Notes under the pieces: generated by a model
What the model was told of the DNA's origin: nothing
What the model saw: only the letters and a program-made list of their open reading frames with translations
The model's database searches: none
From: Planctomycetota bacterium
Lineage (GTDB): Bacteria > Planctomycetota > Phycisphaerae > Sedimentisphaerales > Anaerobacaceae
Direction of reading: 5' to 3'
Assembly: GCA_023135865.1 (NCBI GenBank)
Contig: JAGLSG010000088.1
Location: 1 to 33,521, forward strand
DNA: 33,521 nt
Translations under genes and position numbers: made by a program
Shown: piece after piece, positions 8,327-17,046 of the stretch
Layout: the number at the start of each line of letters is the position of its first letter
Numbering within the stretch: the stretch's first letter is position 1

Positions 8327-9355
8327 ATGTTTGAAATGATTGAACAGCCTGTTGTGAATTTTCATTTGTATCCTTCGGTGGGCGAAGAGGATTGGCGGTA
8401 TTGCTTTGCCACAGCCGAAGTGCGTACACTTGGAGCAGGAATGCTCAGTAAAACTGAATTGCTGAATATGGCCAATGCAGTTGACTTTGCCGATGCGGTT
8501 GATTTGCTCTCTTCGGGTGAATATGCTCTGCCGGCGAGAGCGGATTTGGCGGAGATAGAAAATATTCTGCTGGTTAAAAGAAGTGAAGTTAGAAAATTAG
8601 CTTGCGGTTTAATGGATGAATCGATTGCAGAGCTTTTCGAAGCTCGCGACGATTTTGCAAATATGCGTTTGGCCTTAAGGAGAACGCTGACAGATAAAGA
8701 ACTTGGATTGGATTACAGCGGCGATGGTAATGTGGCTGCTGAACGGTTCGAGGATATTTTTGCAAGAGAAGATTATTATTCCCTGCCGTTTTATTTGGCC
8801 GAAGCTGTCGAAGAGGCGGTTCTCGGCTACTATCAAAATAAAGATATTCGCCAGATTGATTATGCGATAGATTCGGCTCACGCAAGACATAACATTGCAA
8901 CGGCTCAGCGATTGGAAAATCATTTTTTGCTTGAGTTGTTCAGGATGCAGATTGATTTGACGAACATTCGCACAATGCTGCGACTGAAATTTACCGAGTC
9001 TCAATTGCGGGATGTGTTTTTGGCTGGCGGATACATTGACCCGCGGCGATTGAAGCATTGCATCGAAATTGATTACGAAGCGATTGCTCCTTTGTTTATT
9101 GCTTCGCCGTATTACCCGGCTATTGAGCAGGGCGTTTCTTATTTGGCGGCGGAAAAATCTTTTCTCAAACTTGAATCCTGCTGCTGGGAGCATTTGGAAG
9201 GATTTCTCGATTCGACTGACCAGATTTCAGCTGGAATTCAGCCGGTGATTGCTTATTTATTGAAAAAGGAAAACGAAATTCGCACGGTCAGATTAATATT
9301 GACCGCAAAGAAGAATTTTTTGGATACGAAATTGATTTTGGATCGTATTTCGTAG
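8327..9355 (+). CDS. ntpC: V-type ATPase subunit C (d-type central-rotor adaptor)
   Basis: A 342-aa soluble, mainly helical protein that couples the D-F central shaft to the K ring. It has no membrane segment. Its repeated helical layout (for example LFRMQIDLTNIRTMLRLKF near residues 204-222) and the C-terminal RTVRLILTAKKNFLDTK stretch are typical of the AtpC/d family. Position between E and F in the conserved order supports the call. The first ATG (8327) has only an A/T-rich leader with no Shine-Dalgarno, and a second in-frame ATG lies at 8336, so the start is uncertain by three residues. Confidence 0.9.
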   Translation: MFEMIEQPVVNFHLYPSVGEEDWRYCFATAEVRTLGAGMLSKTELLNMANAVDFADAVDLLSSGEYALPARADLAEIENILLVKRSEVRKLACGLMDESIAELFEARDDFANMRLALRRTLTDKELGLDYSGDGNVAAERFEDIFAREDYYSLPFYLAEAVEEAVLGYYQNKDIRQIDYAIDSAHARHNIATAQRLENHFLLELFRMQIDLTNIRTMLRLKFTESQLRDVFLAGGYIDPRRLKHCIEIDYEAIAPLFIASPYYPAIEQGVSYLAAEKSFLKLESCCWEHLEGFLDSTDQISAGIQPVIAYLLKKENEIRTVRLILTAKKNFLDTKLILDRIS

Positions 9356-9382
9356 TCCGTGTCCCGTAACTCGTGGAGATGT

Positions 9383-9745
9383 ATGACAGTTAAAGATTAT
9401 AAGGATTTGAAAGTCTGGCAGAAGGGAATTGAAATTGTAGATAAAATATATTCGGTAACACATAAATTTCCAAGAGATGAAATGTAGGGCTTAGTTAGTC
9501 AGATGAGAAGGGCGTCCGTGTCTATTCCATCGAATATAGCGGAAGGTTTTTTAAGGCATTATAGTAAGGAATATAAGCAATTTTTATATGTATCTCTTGG
9601 CTCATGTGCCGAGTTGGATACACAACTTATTATTTCTTGCATGAGGAAATATATAACAAAGGAAAAATTAGAGGAATTAGCCGAAGATATAAATCACGAG
9701 ACCCGTATGCTTGTGAGCTTAATCAATAAGATTATAACGAATTAA
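9383..9745 (+). pseudogene. Four-helix-bundle protein (S23/IVP family) broken by an in-frame TAG
   Basis: Reading from ATG 9383 gives TVKDYKDLKVWQKGIEIVDK, the typical start of 23S-rRNA-intervening-sequence/four-helix-bundle proteins. The same frame later has QMRRASVSIPSNIAEGF and continues to TAA 9743-9745. A TAG codon at 9485-9487 replaces the Tyr normally found in the (E)xYGLxxQ(I/M)RRAS motif; one base change from TAT/TAC would explain it. Without the stop it would be 120 aa, a normal size. The gene sits inside the V-ATPase operon between C and F, flanked by related CCCGTAACTCGT-like and ACGAGTAACG strings in opposite orientation. A restart at ATG 9503 would lack helix 1. The function of the family is unclear; some members are linked to rRNA insertions and some to retroelement accessory proteins. 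Confidence 0.85.
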
Positions 9746-9792
9746 GAGCTGTTAAATACGGACGACGGGTCACGAGAGACGAGTAACGAACC

Positions 9793-10116
9793 ATGGAAAA
9801 TAAAGCAGCTGTTTTGGGTGATGTGGATTTTGTGCTCCCGTTTTCGGCTTTGGGACTCGATACGTATGCGGTGGATTCTTCCGCTGAAAAAATCACCGAA
9901 GCTGCTGCGGAAATAATCGAAAATAATTATAGTTTTATTGTTGTTGCTGAAAATATCGCTGCGATTGCAGACAAGGTTTTTGCAGCTGTTGAAAATAAAG
10001 CGGTGCCGTGTATTGTGGTTGTGCCATTTACCACTGAGCCGAGCGGCTTTGCAACGCGAGCTCTTTCGGATGTTCTGAAAATGGCTACTGGTATTGATAT
10101 TATGCAGGATGATTAG
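9793..10116 (+). CDS. ntpG: V-type ATPase subunit F
   Basis: A 107-aa protein with a Rossmann-like CheY-type fold: alternating beta strands (AAVLGD, FIVVAE, CIVVVPF) and helices. It starts MENKAAVLGDVDFVLPFSAL, where the GD and later G-L-D motifs match subunit F. It binds subunit D in the central rotor and may regulate ATP hydrolysis. The C-terminal helix (SDVLKMATGIDIM) is typical. It is separated from subunit C by the broken four-helix-bundle gene and has no strong Shine-Dalgarno. Confidence 0.9.
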   Translation: MENKAAVLGDVDFVLPFSALGLDTYAVDSSAEKITEAAAEIIENNYSFIVVAENIAAIADKVFAAVENKAVPCIVVVPFTTEPSGFATRALSDVLKMATGIDIMQDD

Positions 10117-10243
10117 ACACAGAAACAAAAGGTGCAAAGTGTAAAATGTAAAGTGCAAAATTAAGGAAGTCATCGCAACAGAGATGCGATTCCGCAATTT
10201 TGATTTTTTATTTTTGATATTTAATTTAGCTTAGGGTTTTAAT
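10117..10243. repeat. Palindromic intergenic element, copy 1 (between F and A)
   Basis: Units such as AAAGTGTAAA and AAGTGCAAAATT lead into a core GGAAGTC-hairpin-TCCGCAATTTTGATT. The hairpin stem is ATCGCA (10172-10177) with TGCGAT (10185-10190). CAAAATT (10156-10162) and AATTTTG (10196-10202) extend the fold outward. Copies with the same layout but different hairpin stems lie at 12011-12128, 13530-13703 and, inverted, at 14322-14420. AGGG at 10233-10236 serves as ribosome site for subunit A. Confidence 0.75.
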
Positions 10244-12010
10244 ATGAGCGAAACAAGACAAGGCAGGGTAGTTAAGGTCGCCGGGCCGGTTGTAATTGCT
10301 GACGGAATGACCGGAGCTCGAATGTATGACGTTGTCCGGGTTGGCAAATTGAATCTTATTGGCGAAATCGTTGAACTAAACGGCGATCTGGCTTCGATTC
10401 AGGTTTACGAGGAAACGGTTGGCATTGGTCCTGGTGAGCCGGTAGTTGATACTGAGGAACCGCTTTCCGTTGAATTGGGACCTGGCTTGATTGAGAGTAT
10501 TTATGACGGCATACAGCGGCCATTGGATTCGCTCGTAGAAGCTGAGGGTGAATTTATGAGTCGCGGCTCTGCTATGCCGGGCTTGAATAGAGAAAAAAGA
10601 TGGCTCTTCAAACCGACAATCGAAAACGGAGCAGAAGTTTCTGTTGGCGATATTGTCGGCGAAGTTAAAGAAGGACCGCTGCTCGTTCATAAAATTATGG
10701 TTCCCTTTGGCGTGTCCGGCAAAGTTGAAAACTTAAAAGAGGGCGAATACACAGTTGTTGAAACCATCGGTGTTGTAAAAGCTGCTGACGGCAATGAAAC
10801 GAAATTAAAATTGATGCAAAAATGGCCTGTTCGTAATTCGAGAGCTGTTATAAATCGTCTCGCTCCAAACCAATTGCTCCTTACAGGCCAGCGTGTGATT
10901 GATACTTTTTTCCCAATCGCAAAAGGCGGAACCGCTTGTGTGCCAGGCCCGTTTGGAACGGGTAAAACAGTTGTTCAGCACCAGCTTGCAAAATGGGTTG
11001 ATGCTGATGTTGTAGTTTACGTTGGCTGCGGCGAACGCGGAAACGAAATGACAGGTGTACTAACCGAGTTTCCCGAATTGAGAGACCCGAGAAGTGGCGA
11101 GCCGTTAATGAAACGTTCGGTCTTAATTGCCAACACATCGAATATGCCGGTGGCTGCGAGAGAGGCCTCGGTTTACACGGGAATTACAATCGCCGAATAC
11201 TTCCGGGATATGGGTTATGTAGTTGCACTGATGGCTGACAGTACGAGCCGATGGGCTGAAGCGATGCGGGAAATATCGACACGGCTCGAAGAGATGCCGG
11301 CTGAAGAAGGTTATCCGGCCTATCTCGGTGCGCGAATTGCAGCTTTTTACGAGCGAGCCGGCAGAGTCGATTGTTGCGGCAAGCCAAAACGTGAAGGTGC
11401 GCTTTCGATAATCGGAGCGGTCAGCCCGCCCGGCGGTGATTTGTCCGACTCGGTCGTTCAGGCCACGCTGCACGTAGTAAAGGTTTTCTGGTCGCTAATG
11501 GCAAAGCTCGCTCAACAGCGGCATTTTCCAGCTATTGATTGGCTTACGAGCTATTCGTTTTATAAACAATATCTGCCGAACTGTTTCAAAGATAAAGCTC
11601 AGGCGGAAAAGATGACGGCTCTTACCGTTGAAGCGATGGGACTGCTTGAGCAGGAATCGCAGCTTCTTGAAATCGTGCGACTGGTCGGCGCTGAAGCACT
11701 CTCGCCGGCTGACAGAGTTGCACTTGAAACGTCCCGCACAATTCGTGAGGATTACCTGCATCAAAACGCTTTCCATAAAGTTGATACTTACACGTCTATG
11801 GAAAAGCAGTTCGAGATGCTCGAAACGATTATGTATTTCCATAGGCAATCACTCGCTGCGATTGACAAGGGCGTTTCAACGAATGACATATTCAAACTAA
11901 CTGTGCGAGAAGAGATTGCCCGTGCAAAATATATCCCGCAGGAAGAAATTGAAAAGATTGTGAAAATCCGAGAAACGATTGACGAGCAGATAACAAAGTG
12001 TAAAAGTTAA
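10244..12010 (+). CDS. ntpA: V-type ATPase catalytic subunit A
   Basis: This 588-aa subunit hydrolyses or makes ATP in the A3B3 head. The P-loop is G235-PFGTGKT with K241. Downstream are the catalytic GERGNEM motif and the [20 protein letters not shown] signature, then [17 protein letters not shown]. The non-homologous insertion of V/A-type catalytic subunits, absent from F1 beta, occupies the region before the P-loop (around residues 110-195). The start [20 protein letters not shown] is standard and AGGG lies 7 bp before ATG. Length is typical of the family. Confidence 0.98.
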   Translation: MSETRQGRVVKVAGPVVIADGMTGARMYDVVRVGKLNLIGEIVELNGDLASIQVYEETVGIGPGEPVVDTEEPLSVELGPGLIESIYDGIQRPLDSLVEAEGEFMSRGSAMPGLNREKRWLFKPTIENGAEVSVGDIVGEVKEGPLLVHKIMVPFGVSGKVENLKEGEYTVVETIGVVKAADGNETKLKLMQKWPVRNSRAVINRLAPNQLLLTGQRVIDTFFPIAKGGTACVPGPFGTGKTVVQHQLAKWVDADVVVYVGCGERGNEMTGVLTEFPELRDPRSGEPLMKRSVLIANTSNMPVAAREASVYTGITIAEYFRDMGYVVALMADSTSRWAEAMREISTRLEEMPAEEGYPAYLGARIAAFYERAGRVDCCGKPKREGALSIIGAVSPPGGDLSDSVVQATLHVVKVFWSLMAKLAQQRHFPAIDWLTSYSFYKQYLPNCFKDKAQAEKMTALTVEAMGLLEQESQLLEIVRLVGAEALSPADRVALETSRTIREDYLHQNAFHKVDTYTSMEKQFEMLETIMYFHRQSLAAIDKGVSTNDIFKLTVREEIARAKYIPQEEIEKIVKIRETIDEQITKCKS

Positions 12011-12128
12011 AGTGTAAAATTTAAAATTAAAGAAGTCGTCCCGAAGGGACTCCGCAATTTTGATTCCTTCGACTTTGCTCAGGACAAGTTTTTATTTTTG
12101 ATATTTAATTTATCTTTAAGGGTTTATT
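12011..12128. repeat. Palindromic intergenic element, copy 2 (between A and B)
   Basis: AAAGTGTAAAATTTAAAATT-type arm, then GAAGTC, a hairpin GTCCC-GAA-GGGAC (12038-12050), then TCCGCAATTTTGATT. A second element follows (TTCGACTTTGCTCAGGACA, about 12068-12086) that recurs after subunit B. The hairpin differs in sequence from copies 1 and 3 while the flanks are kept, so the stem itself is what is conserved. A ribosome site AAGGG lies near 12120. Confidence 0.75.
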
Positions 12129-13529
12129 ATGTTGTCCATAAAAGAGTATCAAACGGTTACGAGTATTTCCGGCCCATTGATGATGGTTGAAATGGTTGAC
12201 CAGGCCAAGTACGGCCACATCGTTGATATTGAATTGCGCGATGGCTCGATTCGGCATGGCCAGATTTTGCAGGTGGAAAATGACAAGGTTTTGGTTCAGG
12301 TCTTTGAGGGAACAAGCGGAATTGACGTTGAAAAAAGCACAGTTCGCTTTCTCGCCAAACCGCTTGAGCTTGCTGTTTCGCCGGAAATTCTTGGCAGAGT
12401 TTTTAACGGCCTCGGCCAGCCGAAAGATGATGGCCCTGCGATTATTCCTGAAAAACGTTTGGATATTAACGGCCAGCCAATCAATCCTTATGCTCGAAAT
12501 TATCCGAACGAATTTATCCAGACCGGCATTTCAACAATTGACGGCCTGAACCCTTTGGTTCGTGGCCAGAAGTTGCCGATTTTTTCAGGAGCCGGTTTGC
12601 CGCACGACCAAATCACTGCCCAAATTGCGCGACAGGCAACGGTTCTCGGCCACGGCGAACAGTTTGCTGTCGTTTTTGCTGCGATGGGAATTACTTTTGA
12701 AGCGGCCCAATTTTTCATTAACGACCTTCACGAAACAGGAGCAATCGAGCGTTCTGTGATGTTTGTCAATCTTGCAAATGACCCGGCGATTGAGCGAATA
12801 GCTACTCCGCGATTTGCGCTTGCCTGCGCCGAATATCTTGCCTTCGAGCAGGATATGCACGTTCTTGTAATCTTAAATGATATGACTAATTATTGCGAAG
12901 CCCTTCGCGAAATCAGCGCTGCCCGCAAAGAAGTGCCCGGCCGCCGCGGCTATCCCGGCTATCTTTACACAGATTTAGCAACGATTTACGAGCGTTCCGG
13001 CCGCATCAAGGGCAAGGACGGCTCGATTACGATGGTTCCGGTTCTTACAATGCCGGAAGACGATAAAACTCATCCGGTTCCCGACCTGACCGGCTATATT
13101 ACTGAAGGCCAGATAATTTTATCTCGTTCGCTGCACCGCAAAGCCGTTTCGCCGCCGGTTGATGTATTGCCATCTCTTTCGCGTTTGAAGGATAAGGGAA
13201 TTGGCGAAGGCAAAACCCGTGAAGACCATGCCGATTTGTATAACCAACTTTATGCCGGCTATGCCCGCGGTAAAGAGGCGCAGGAATTGGCTACCATTAT
13301 GGGCGAAGCGGCTCTTTCAGCTGAAGATAAAAAGTATATGACCTTTGCCAACGAATTTGAGAAGAGATATATTTCGCAGGGCTACTATGAAAACCGCTCT
13401 GTGGAAGATACGCTCAATCTTGGCTGGGAACTTTTGAGTATGTTCGACGATTCCGAGTTGAAACGAATCGATGTGGAATTGATAAAGAAATATATGCCGC
13501 GCTTTCGAAAGAATTCGAAAGCGAATTAA
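12129..13529 (+). CDS. ntpB: V-type ATPase regulatory subunit B
   Basis: This 466-aa non-catalytic nucleotide-binding subunit alternates with A in the head. In place of a P-loop it has [13 protein letters not shown], as expected for B subunits. [54 protein letters not shown] and the [16 protein letters not shown] signature are all present. AAGGG precedes the start. The last codons (RFRKNSKAN, stop) lie over a perfect 10-bp palindrome at 13500-13523, so the end of the mRNA forms a stable hairpin. Confidence 0.98.
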   Translation: MLSIKEYQTVTSISGPLMMVEMVDQAKYGHIVDIELRDGSIRHGQILQVENDKVLVQVFEGTSGIDVEKSTVRFLAKPLELAVSPEILGRVFNGLGQPKDDGPAIIPEKRLDINGQPINPYARNYPNEFIQTGISTIDGLNPLVRGQKLPIFSGAGLPHDQITAQIARQATVLGHGEQFAVVFAAMGITFEAAQFFINDLHETGAIERSVMFVNLANDPAIERIATPRFALACAEYLAFEQDMHVLVILNDMTNYCEALREISAARKEVPGRRGYPGYLYTDLATIYERSGRIKGKDGSITMVPVLTMPEDDKTHPVPDLTGYITEGQIILSRSLHRKAVSPPVDVLPSLSRLKDKGIGEGKTREDHADLYNQLYAGYARGKEAQELATIMGEAALSAEDKKYMTFANEFEKRYISQGYYENRSVEDTLNLGWELLSMFDDSELKRIDVELIKKYMPRFRKNSKAN

Positions 13530-13703
13530 AAATGTAAAGTGCAAAGTGTAAAGTTAAGGAAGTCATCGCAGCAAAGCTGCGATTCCACAATTTTGATTCC
13601 TTCGACTTAGCTCAGGACAGGTTTGTTTAGGATTTAGAATTTAACGCAATACGCTTCACCCATTCGACTGCGCTCAGGGCAGGCGAGATACGAGATACGA
13701 ATT
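13530..13703. repeat. Palindromic intergenic element, copy 3, with added TTCGACT/GCTCAGG repeats (between B and D)
   Basis: AAAGTGCAAAGTGTAAAG arm, GGAAGTC, hairpin ATCGCAGC-AAA-GCTGCGAT (about 13565-13583), then ATTCCACAATTTTGATT. The TTCGACTTAGCTCAGGACA element follows as in copy 2, and a further variant, TTCGACTGCGCTCAGGGCA, lies near 13665-13685. It ends in two GAGATAC units directly before the subunit D start, which has no Shine-Dalgarno. Confidence 0.75.
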
Positions 13704-14321
13704 ATGTTAGCTAATGTAAATGCGACACGAATGGAATTGCTTGGCCTGCGAAAGCGGGTTGTGCTTGCGACGCGCGGCCATCATCTGCTGAGCGAAAAGC
13801 GAGATGAGATTTCGCGACAATTGATTGGCATTGCCCGCAAGATTAAGCCGCTTCGCAAAAAGGTGGAAGCTGAATTATTGGAAACATCGCGGCGGTTTAT
13901 GATGGCTCGTGCATCTATGGAGCCGGAGGACATTAAATCTTCTCTTGAGATTCCCATTCGGAAATTTTCTCTTCTTGTTAAGTTTTCACGGATAATGAGT
14001 GTTGAAGTTCCCGAGCTTTTGCAGAAAGCGTCTGGCGAGATTATTTGTTACGGCTTTTCCAATACATCCGGCGAGATGGACGTTGCTTTAATGGCTTTGG
14101 ACAGGGCTTTTGAAAGTTTGATTGAATTGGCCGAGAAGGAAAAGCAGGCACGTTTGCTTGCTGTCGAATTACAGATGACACGCCGACGGGTGAATGTTTT
14201 GGAGCACGTATTGATTCCTGATTTGAAGAGTGCGATTCGTTTCATTTTTGATAAACTCGCTGAAGCTGAGCGGGACAACACCAGCCGCTTAATGAAAATC
14301 GCCGATATCATCCGAGCGTAG
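13704..14321 (+). CDS. ntpD: V-type ATPase central-shaft subunit D
   Basis: A 205-aa coiled-coil protein forming the rotating shaft inside A3B3. N- and C-terminal helices pair (about residues 5-75 and 135-200). The starting segment NATRMELLGLRKRVVLATRG and the RRVNVLEHVLIPDLKSAIRF stretch are family hallmarks. It is the last gene of the operon. The leader before ATG is made of repeats and lacks a ribosome site, so translation may depend on coupling or on mRNA structure. Confidence 0.95.
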   Translation: MLANVNATRMELLGLRKRVVLATRGHHLLSEKRDEISRQLIGIARKIKPLRKKVEAELLETSRRFMMARASMEPEDIKSSLEIPIRKFSLLVKFSRIMSVEVPELLQKASGEIICYGFSNTSGEMDVALMALDRAFESLIELAEKEKQARLLAVELQMTRRRVNVLEHVLIPDLKSAIRFIFDKLAEAERDNTSRLMKIADIIRA

Positions 14322-14420
14322 CTCTGTAATGTAGAATTAAGAATGTAGAATGTGGAATTGCGGAATCCCTTCGGGATGGTTTTCTTAATTTTTAATTCTC
14401 AATTACTAATTCTAAATTCT
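14322..14420. repeat. Palindromic intergenic element, copy 4, inverted (after subunit D)
   Basis: Read on the minus strand this has the same order as copies 1-3: AAGAAAACC, a hairpin ATCCC-GAA-GGGAT, then TCCGCAATT. On the plus strand it reads TTGCGGAATCCC-TTC-GGGATGG. The arms are GAATGTAGAATGT-like on the left and TAATTCTCAATTACTAATTC-like on the right. As the last gene of the operon precedes it, it may help end or protect the transcript, but it has no clear T-run. Confidence 0.65.
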
Positions 14421-14424
14421 TTTC

Positions 14425-14639
14425 CTGCCTGCCCGACGAAGCCCTTTGGGCGAAGGCGGGTCATTGCGAGGCAGCTTCGCTGCCGCGGCAATCTCAAGTT
14501 GATTATTATTTTACTTTTCGTTTAGCCCTGCCGCGGCGTAGTCGAAGACAAAGACGGAAGCCGATAGACGAATGGGTTGTTCAAGTCGCTCAATCAGGTT
14601 GAAATTGCGATGGATACTGTTATGTTGAGAGAATAAAAC
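14425..14639. repeat. Compound REP-like palindromes between the V-ATPase operon and the next gene
   Basis: Two palindromes abut. The first, about 14430-14460, has an inner stem GCCC-TTT-GGGC and an outer CCCG/CGGG. The second, 14460-14496, starts GTCATTGCGAGGCAGC and has an inner stem GCAGC-TTC-GCTGC. The second shares its ends with the element at 25807-25885. The rest (14500-14639) has no gene and no clear promoter that I can see. Confidence 0.6.
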
Positions 14640-15992
14640 ATGAAAAAACAATACTTCATTCCTCTATTTATTGTTACTTTAACGACACTTTTGCTTCTCA
14701 CTTTTTTGAATCCTGCACATGCAAAACGAGCATTACTACAGCCAGGGACTATTGAAGAACATTTCTCAGAAAATAAGAATTACCGTATTGAAATAAAATA
14801 TCTCGGAGAACATCCTGATAAAATTGTGGAAGCAACTCTTTATGAGAAGAATATAAAGAAATGGCAAAAGTTCTACCCTGTTCACCCTGGACTTATCAAT
14901 GTTTCTGATGACGGCTCACGCATTGCATTTGCAAATTGGGGCTGGTATGACGAAGGTGGTTTCAAAAGTCTCACCATATGTGATGGGCAAGGAAATGTCC
15001 TAAAAGAGTTGACGTTTAGTGAAATCCAAGAATCGGAACGTGGATACAAGGGATATATGCTGTGGTTACGAGATTCGGCGATTTCAAGCAGTGGAGATTA
15101 CTACGCAATGGGAGCGTACGGTAAAGAGAAAGCGGGGATTTATCTGCTGGATATCAAAAAAATGACATTTTTGTGGCAGCAGGCATGTGGTTATGAAAGG
15201 TTAGAAGATATTAAAGTATTTGATAATGGCATTGTTTTAGTTGCAACTTCAGATTATCCTTCCGGCAAACTATCATTTTCTGTCTTGAATAATCTTGGGC
15301 AAGTGTTGTGGGAAAAAGGTTGTAGTTGGCGGATTAATTATGCGGTAGCAAATTATTTGAAAATTAAAGGCGATAGTTTTGGAATTCTAAATACTTTGGA
15401 TAATGATTTTATAGCACTCCAAGTCAGAGACGGGAATATATATCCGCGAAATGAATTTCTGATTTATGAAGGCGGAGTTGGCGCAATAAAATGTGGTATG
15501 TCCATAGAGAGTTTATATTTCTTGTATCCGTATTCTATTATTAAGCTGCTGGATTTACACGCAGATGGATTGTTTTCTCCTTTTATTGGAATCTACTTTG
15601 AGGGCAATCATCCATCTCTTTTAGCAGAACTTGGCTGGAACAATGAAAAAGGGTGGATTGTGAATAGAATCTGGGCTTATGATCCTAGGTTTAAAACCGA
15701 AACCGGAGTTGCAGTAAACTCAACCTTAGGTGACGCAAAGAAGACAAATGTGATATCCTGGATTATATCTAACGAAAATAGAGATGTTATTGGATATATC
15801 CAGAAACTACAGATAGTATTTCTTCTTGAATCATCAAACATACCAGAGAAATTCTATAAAAATCATGAGGTTTCTCTTGTACCCGAAGATGCAAAGATTT
15901 TGGCCATAGGGACCACGTCAAAAGGAAAAACATTTAGCTGTCACAACTTTTTCCCGAAACTTCCGCTACGGTTTTTGATAGCCCCGAAATGA
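14640..15992 (+). CDS. Secreted protein of unknown function, possibly beta-propeller-like
   Basis: I do not recognise the family. The 450-aa product starts with a clear signal peptide: KK, a hydrophobic run to about residue 24 and a likely cut after NPAHA (about residue 28). The remainder is soluble and rich in aromatic residues and short beta-like segments. Repeated D-x-G turns (VSDDGSRIAFANW, SSSGDYYAMGAYG, NLGQVLWEKG) recall WD40/TolB-type propeller blades, but no complete blade motif repeats convincingly. It stands alone between repeat-rich gaps, with only a weak GAGAG ahead of the ATG. The gene uses AT-rich codons more than the V-ATPase genes do, which may indicate a separate history. 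Confidence 0.7.
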   Translation: MKKQYFIPLFIVTLTTLLLLTFLNPAHAKRALLQPGTIEEHFSENKNYRIEIKYLGEHPDKIVEATLYEKNIKKWQKFYPVHPGLINVSDDGSRIAFANWGWYDEGGFKSLTICDGQGNVLKELTFSEIQESERGYKGYMLWLRDSAISSSGDYYAMGAYGKEKAGIYLLDIKKMTFLWQQACGYERLEDIKVFDNGIVLVATSDYPSGKLSFSVLNNLGQVLWEKGCSWRINYAVANYLKIKGDSFGILNTLDNDFIALQVRDGNIYPRNEFLIYEGGVGAIKCGMSIESLYFLYPYSIIKLLDLHADGLFSPFIGIYFEGNHPSLLAELGWNNEKGWIVNRIWAYDPRFKTETGVAVNSTLGDAKKTNVISWIISNENRDVIGYIQKLQIVFLLESSNIPEKFYKNHEVSLVPEDAKILAIGTTSKGKTFSCHNFFPKLPLRFLIAPK

Positions 15993-17046
15993 CCCGTCTT
16001 CGTCCCTTTGGGACTTCCGCCTTCGTTAAAACTTCGGCGAGACAAGACGACGCGACAAGCCGATTGCGCAATACGAAATGCCCATAATAAAATACCACTC
16101 CTTGACAGGATGGGCTCTGTTGCGAACTAAACACGAAATATGCAATAAGAAACTACCAACGCAATACGCATCACAAAATTCAAAAAAATCAGTGAAATCT
16201 GGTTCGACAAGCTCACCATGTTCAGCGTAATCTGCGATTAAACAAAAACAAAAAATCCGTGAAAATCTGTGTAATCCGTGGTTAATTTCCATGTCTTTTT
16301 AATCTGCGTAATCAGCGATAAATTTAGTGTTCCAAAAACTTTCCAAAACAATCGATTGAAAACGGCATACCCACCAAAAAAACTGGCTCTTTTTTGACAA
16401 AAAACGGTAAATTCCAACTCTTTTTTGACCAAAATTGACAAAAAACGACAAAAAATGACTACTTTTTGGCCACTTTTCGGCAAAAATCGTAGTTTTGATT
16501 GACGCAAAACCGGCTTTTCAGTATGAAAAACAAAGAAACGCCCCCAAAAATCACTTTTTCAACCTCGAAAAAACACTATATTTTCAGAAAAATTCACCCC
16601 AAAATCGCAAATTTATATGCTGCTTTTGATTGAAATTGAAAATAGTTGCTCCCTCCTTCGCAAGCTATGGAGGGCAAGCGTTGCTCGTTGCTGGTTGTTA
16701 GCTCGTTCTGAGCGTTGAGTTCTTGAGTTAAGGAAGTCATTCCGAAATTCTCAATTCTCAATTCCACATTCTAAATTCGCTTTGCTATCCAAAATACAGG
16801 GTTTTTAGAGATGCAAAACCAGAGAATTTCTGGGTATATTGCTGAACTAAAATGCCGACAAATCAGTAGTGAATACACGATACGCATCAGTCGCTTGCGA
16901 AATGATTATCGGAATATGCAAAAATATATTGGGGGATGCTGGTTAAGACATCCTGATTCAATATTTTCTAATTCAGGACCTTATCTATGTGTCCGATGGG
17001 ATATTTGAGTTTATAAAAAAACTATTTTGTAAAAAGGGGCTACCAA
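15993..17046. other. 1-kb intergenic region made of repeat fragments; no convincing gene
   Basis: It begins with a GTCCC-TTT-GGGAC hairpin (16002-16014) and an imperfect CGCC/GGCG hairpin. Around 16190-16330 come fragments of a degenerate repeat with units like AATCTGCG, AATCTGTG and AATCCGTGG. From 16381 to 16507 there is a tract of recurring TTTTTTGAC and GACAAAAAA strings. Around 16650-16675 is a CCCTCC/GGAGGG hairpin, and near 16730 a partial copy of the GGAAGTC element seen in the V-ATPase operon. AGGGG at about 17035-17039 serves as ribosome site for the next gene. A 65-codon frame at 16811-17008 has no family features. Confidence 0.6.

Noticed and set aside
9485-9487. TAG as a recoded amino acid in the S23 gene
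   Set aside because: There is no sign of a pyrrolysine system in the window and the codon stands where Tyr is usual. A simple nonsense change or sequencing error is more likely.
16238-16507. 89-codon minus-strand frame with TTDYTDFHG near its end
   Set aside because: That string is the translation of the AATCCGTGG-type repeat, and the rest translates the GACAAAAAA tract. No ribosome site.
16811-17008. 65-codon open frame upstream of the sensor kinase
   Set aside because: Basic and Ser/Arg-rich with no family features, in a repeat-laden region. The nearest AG-rich site is poor, and frames of this length occur by chance.
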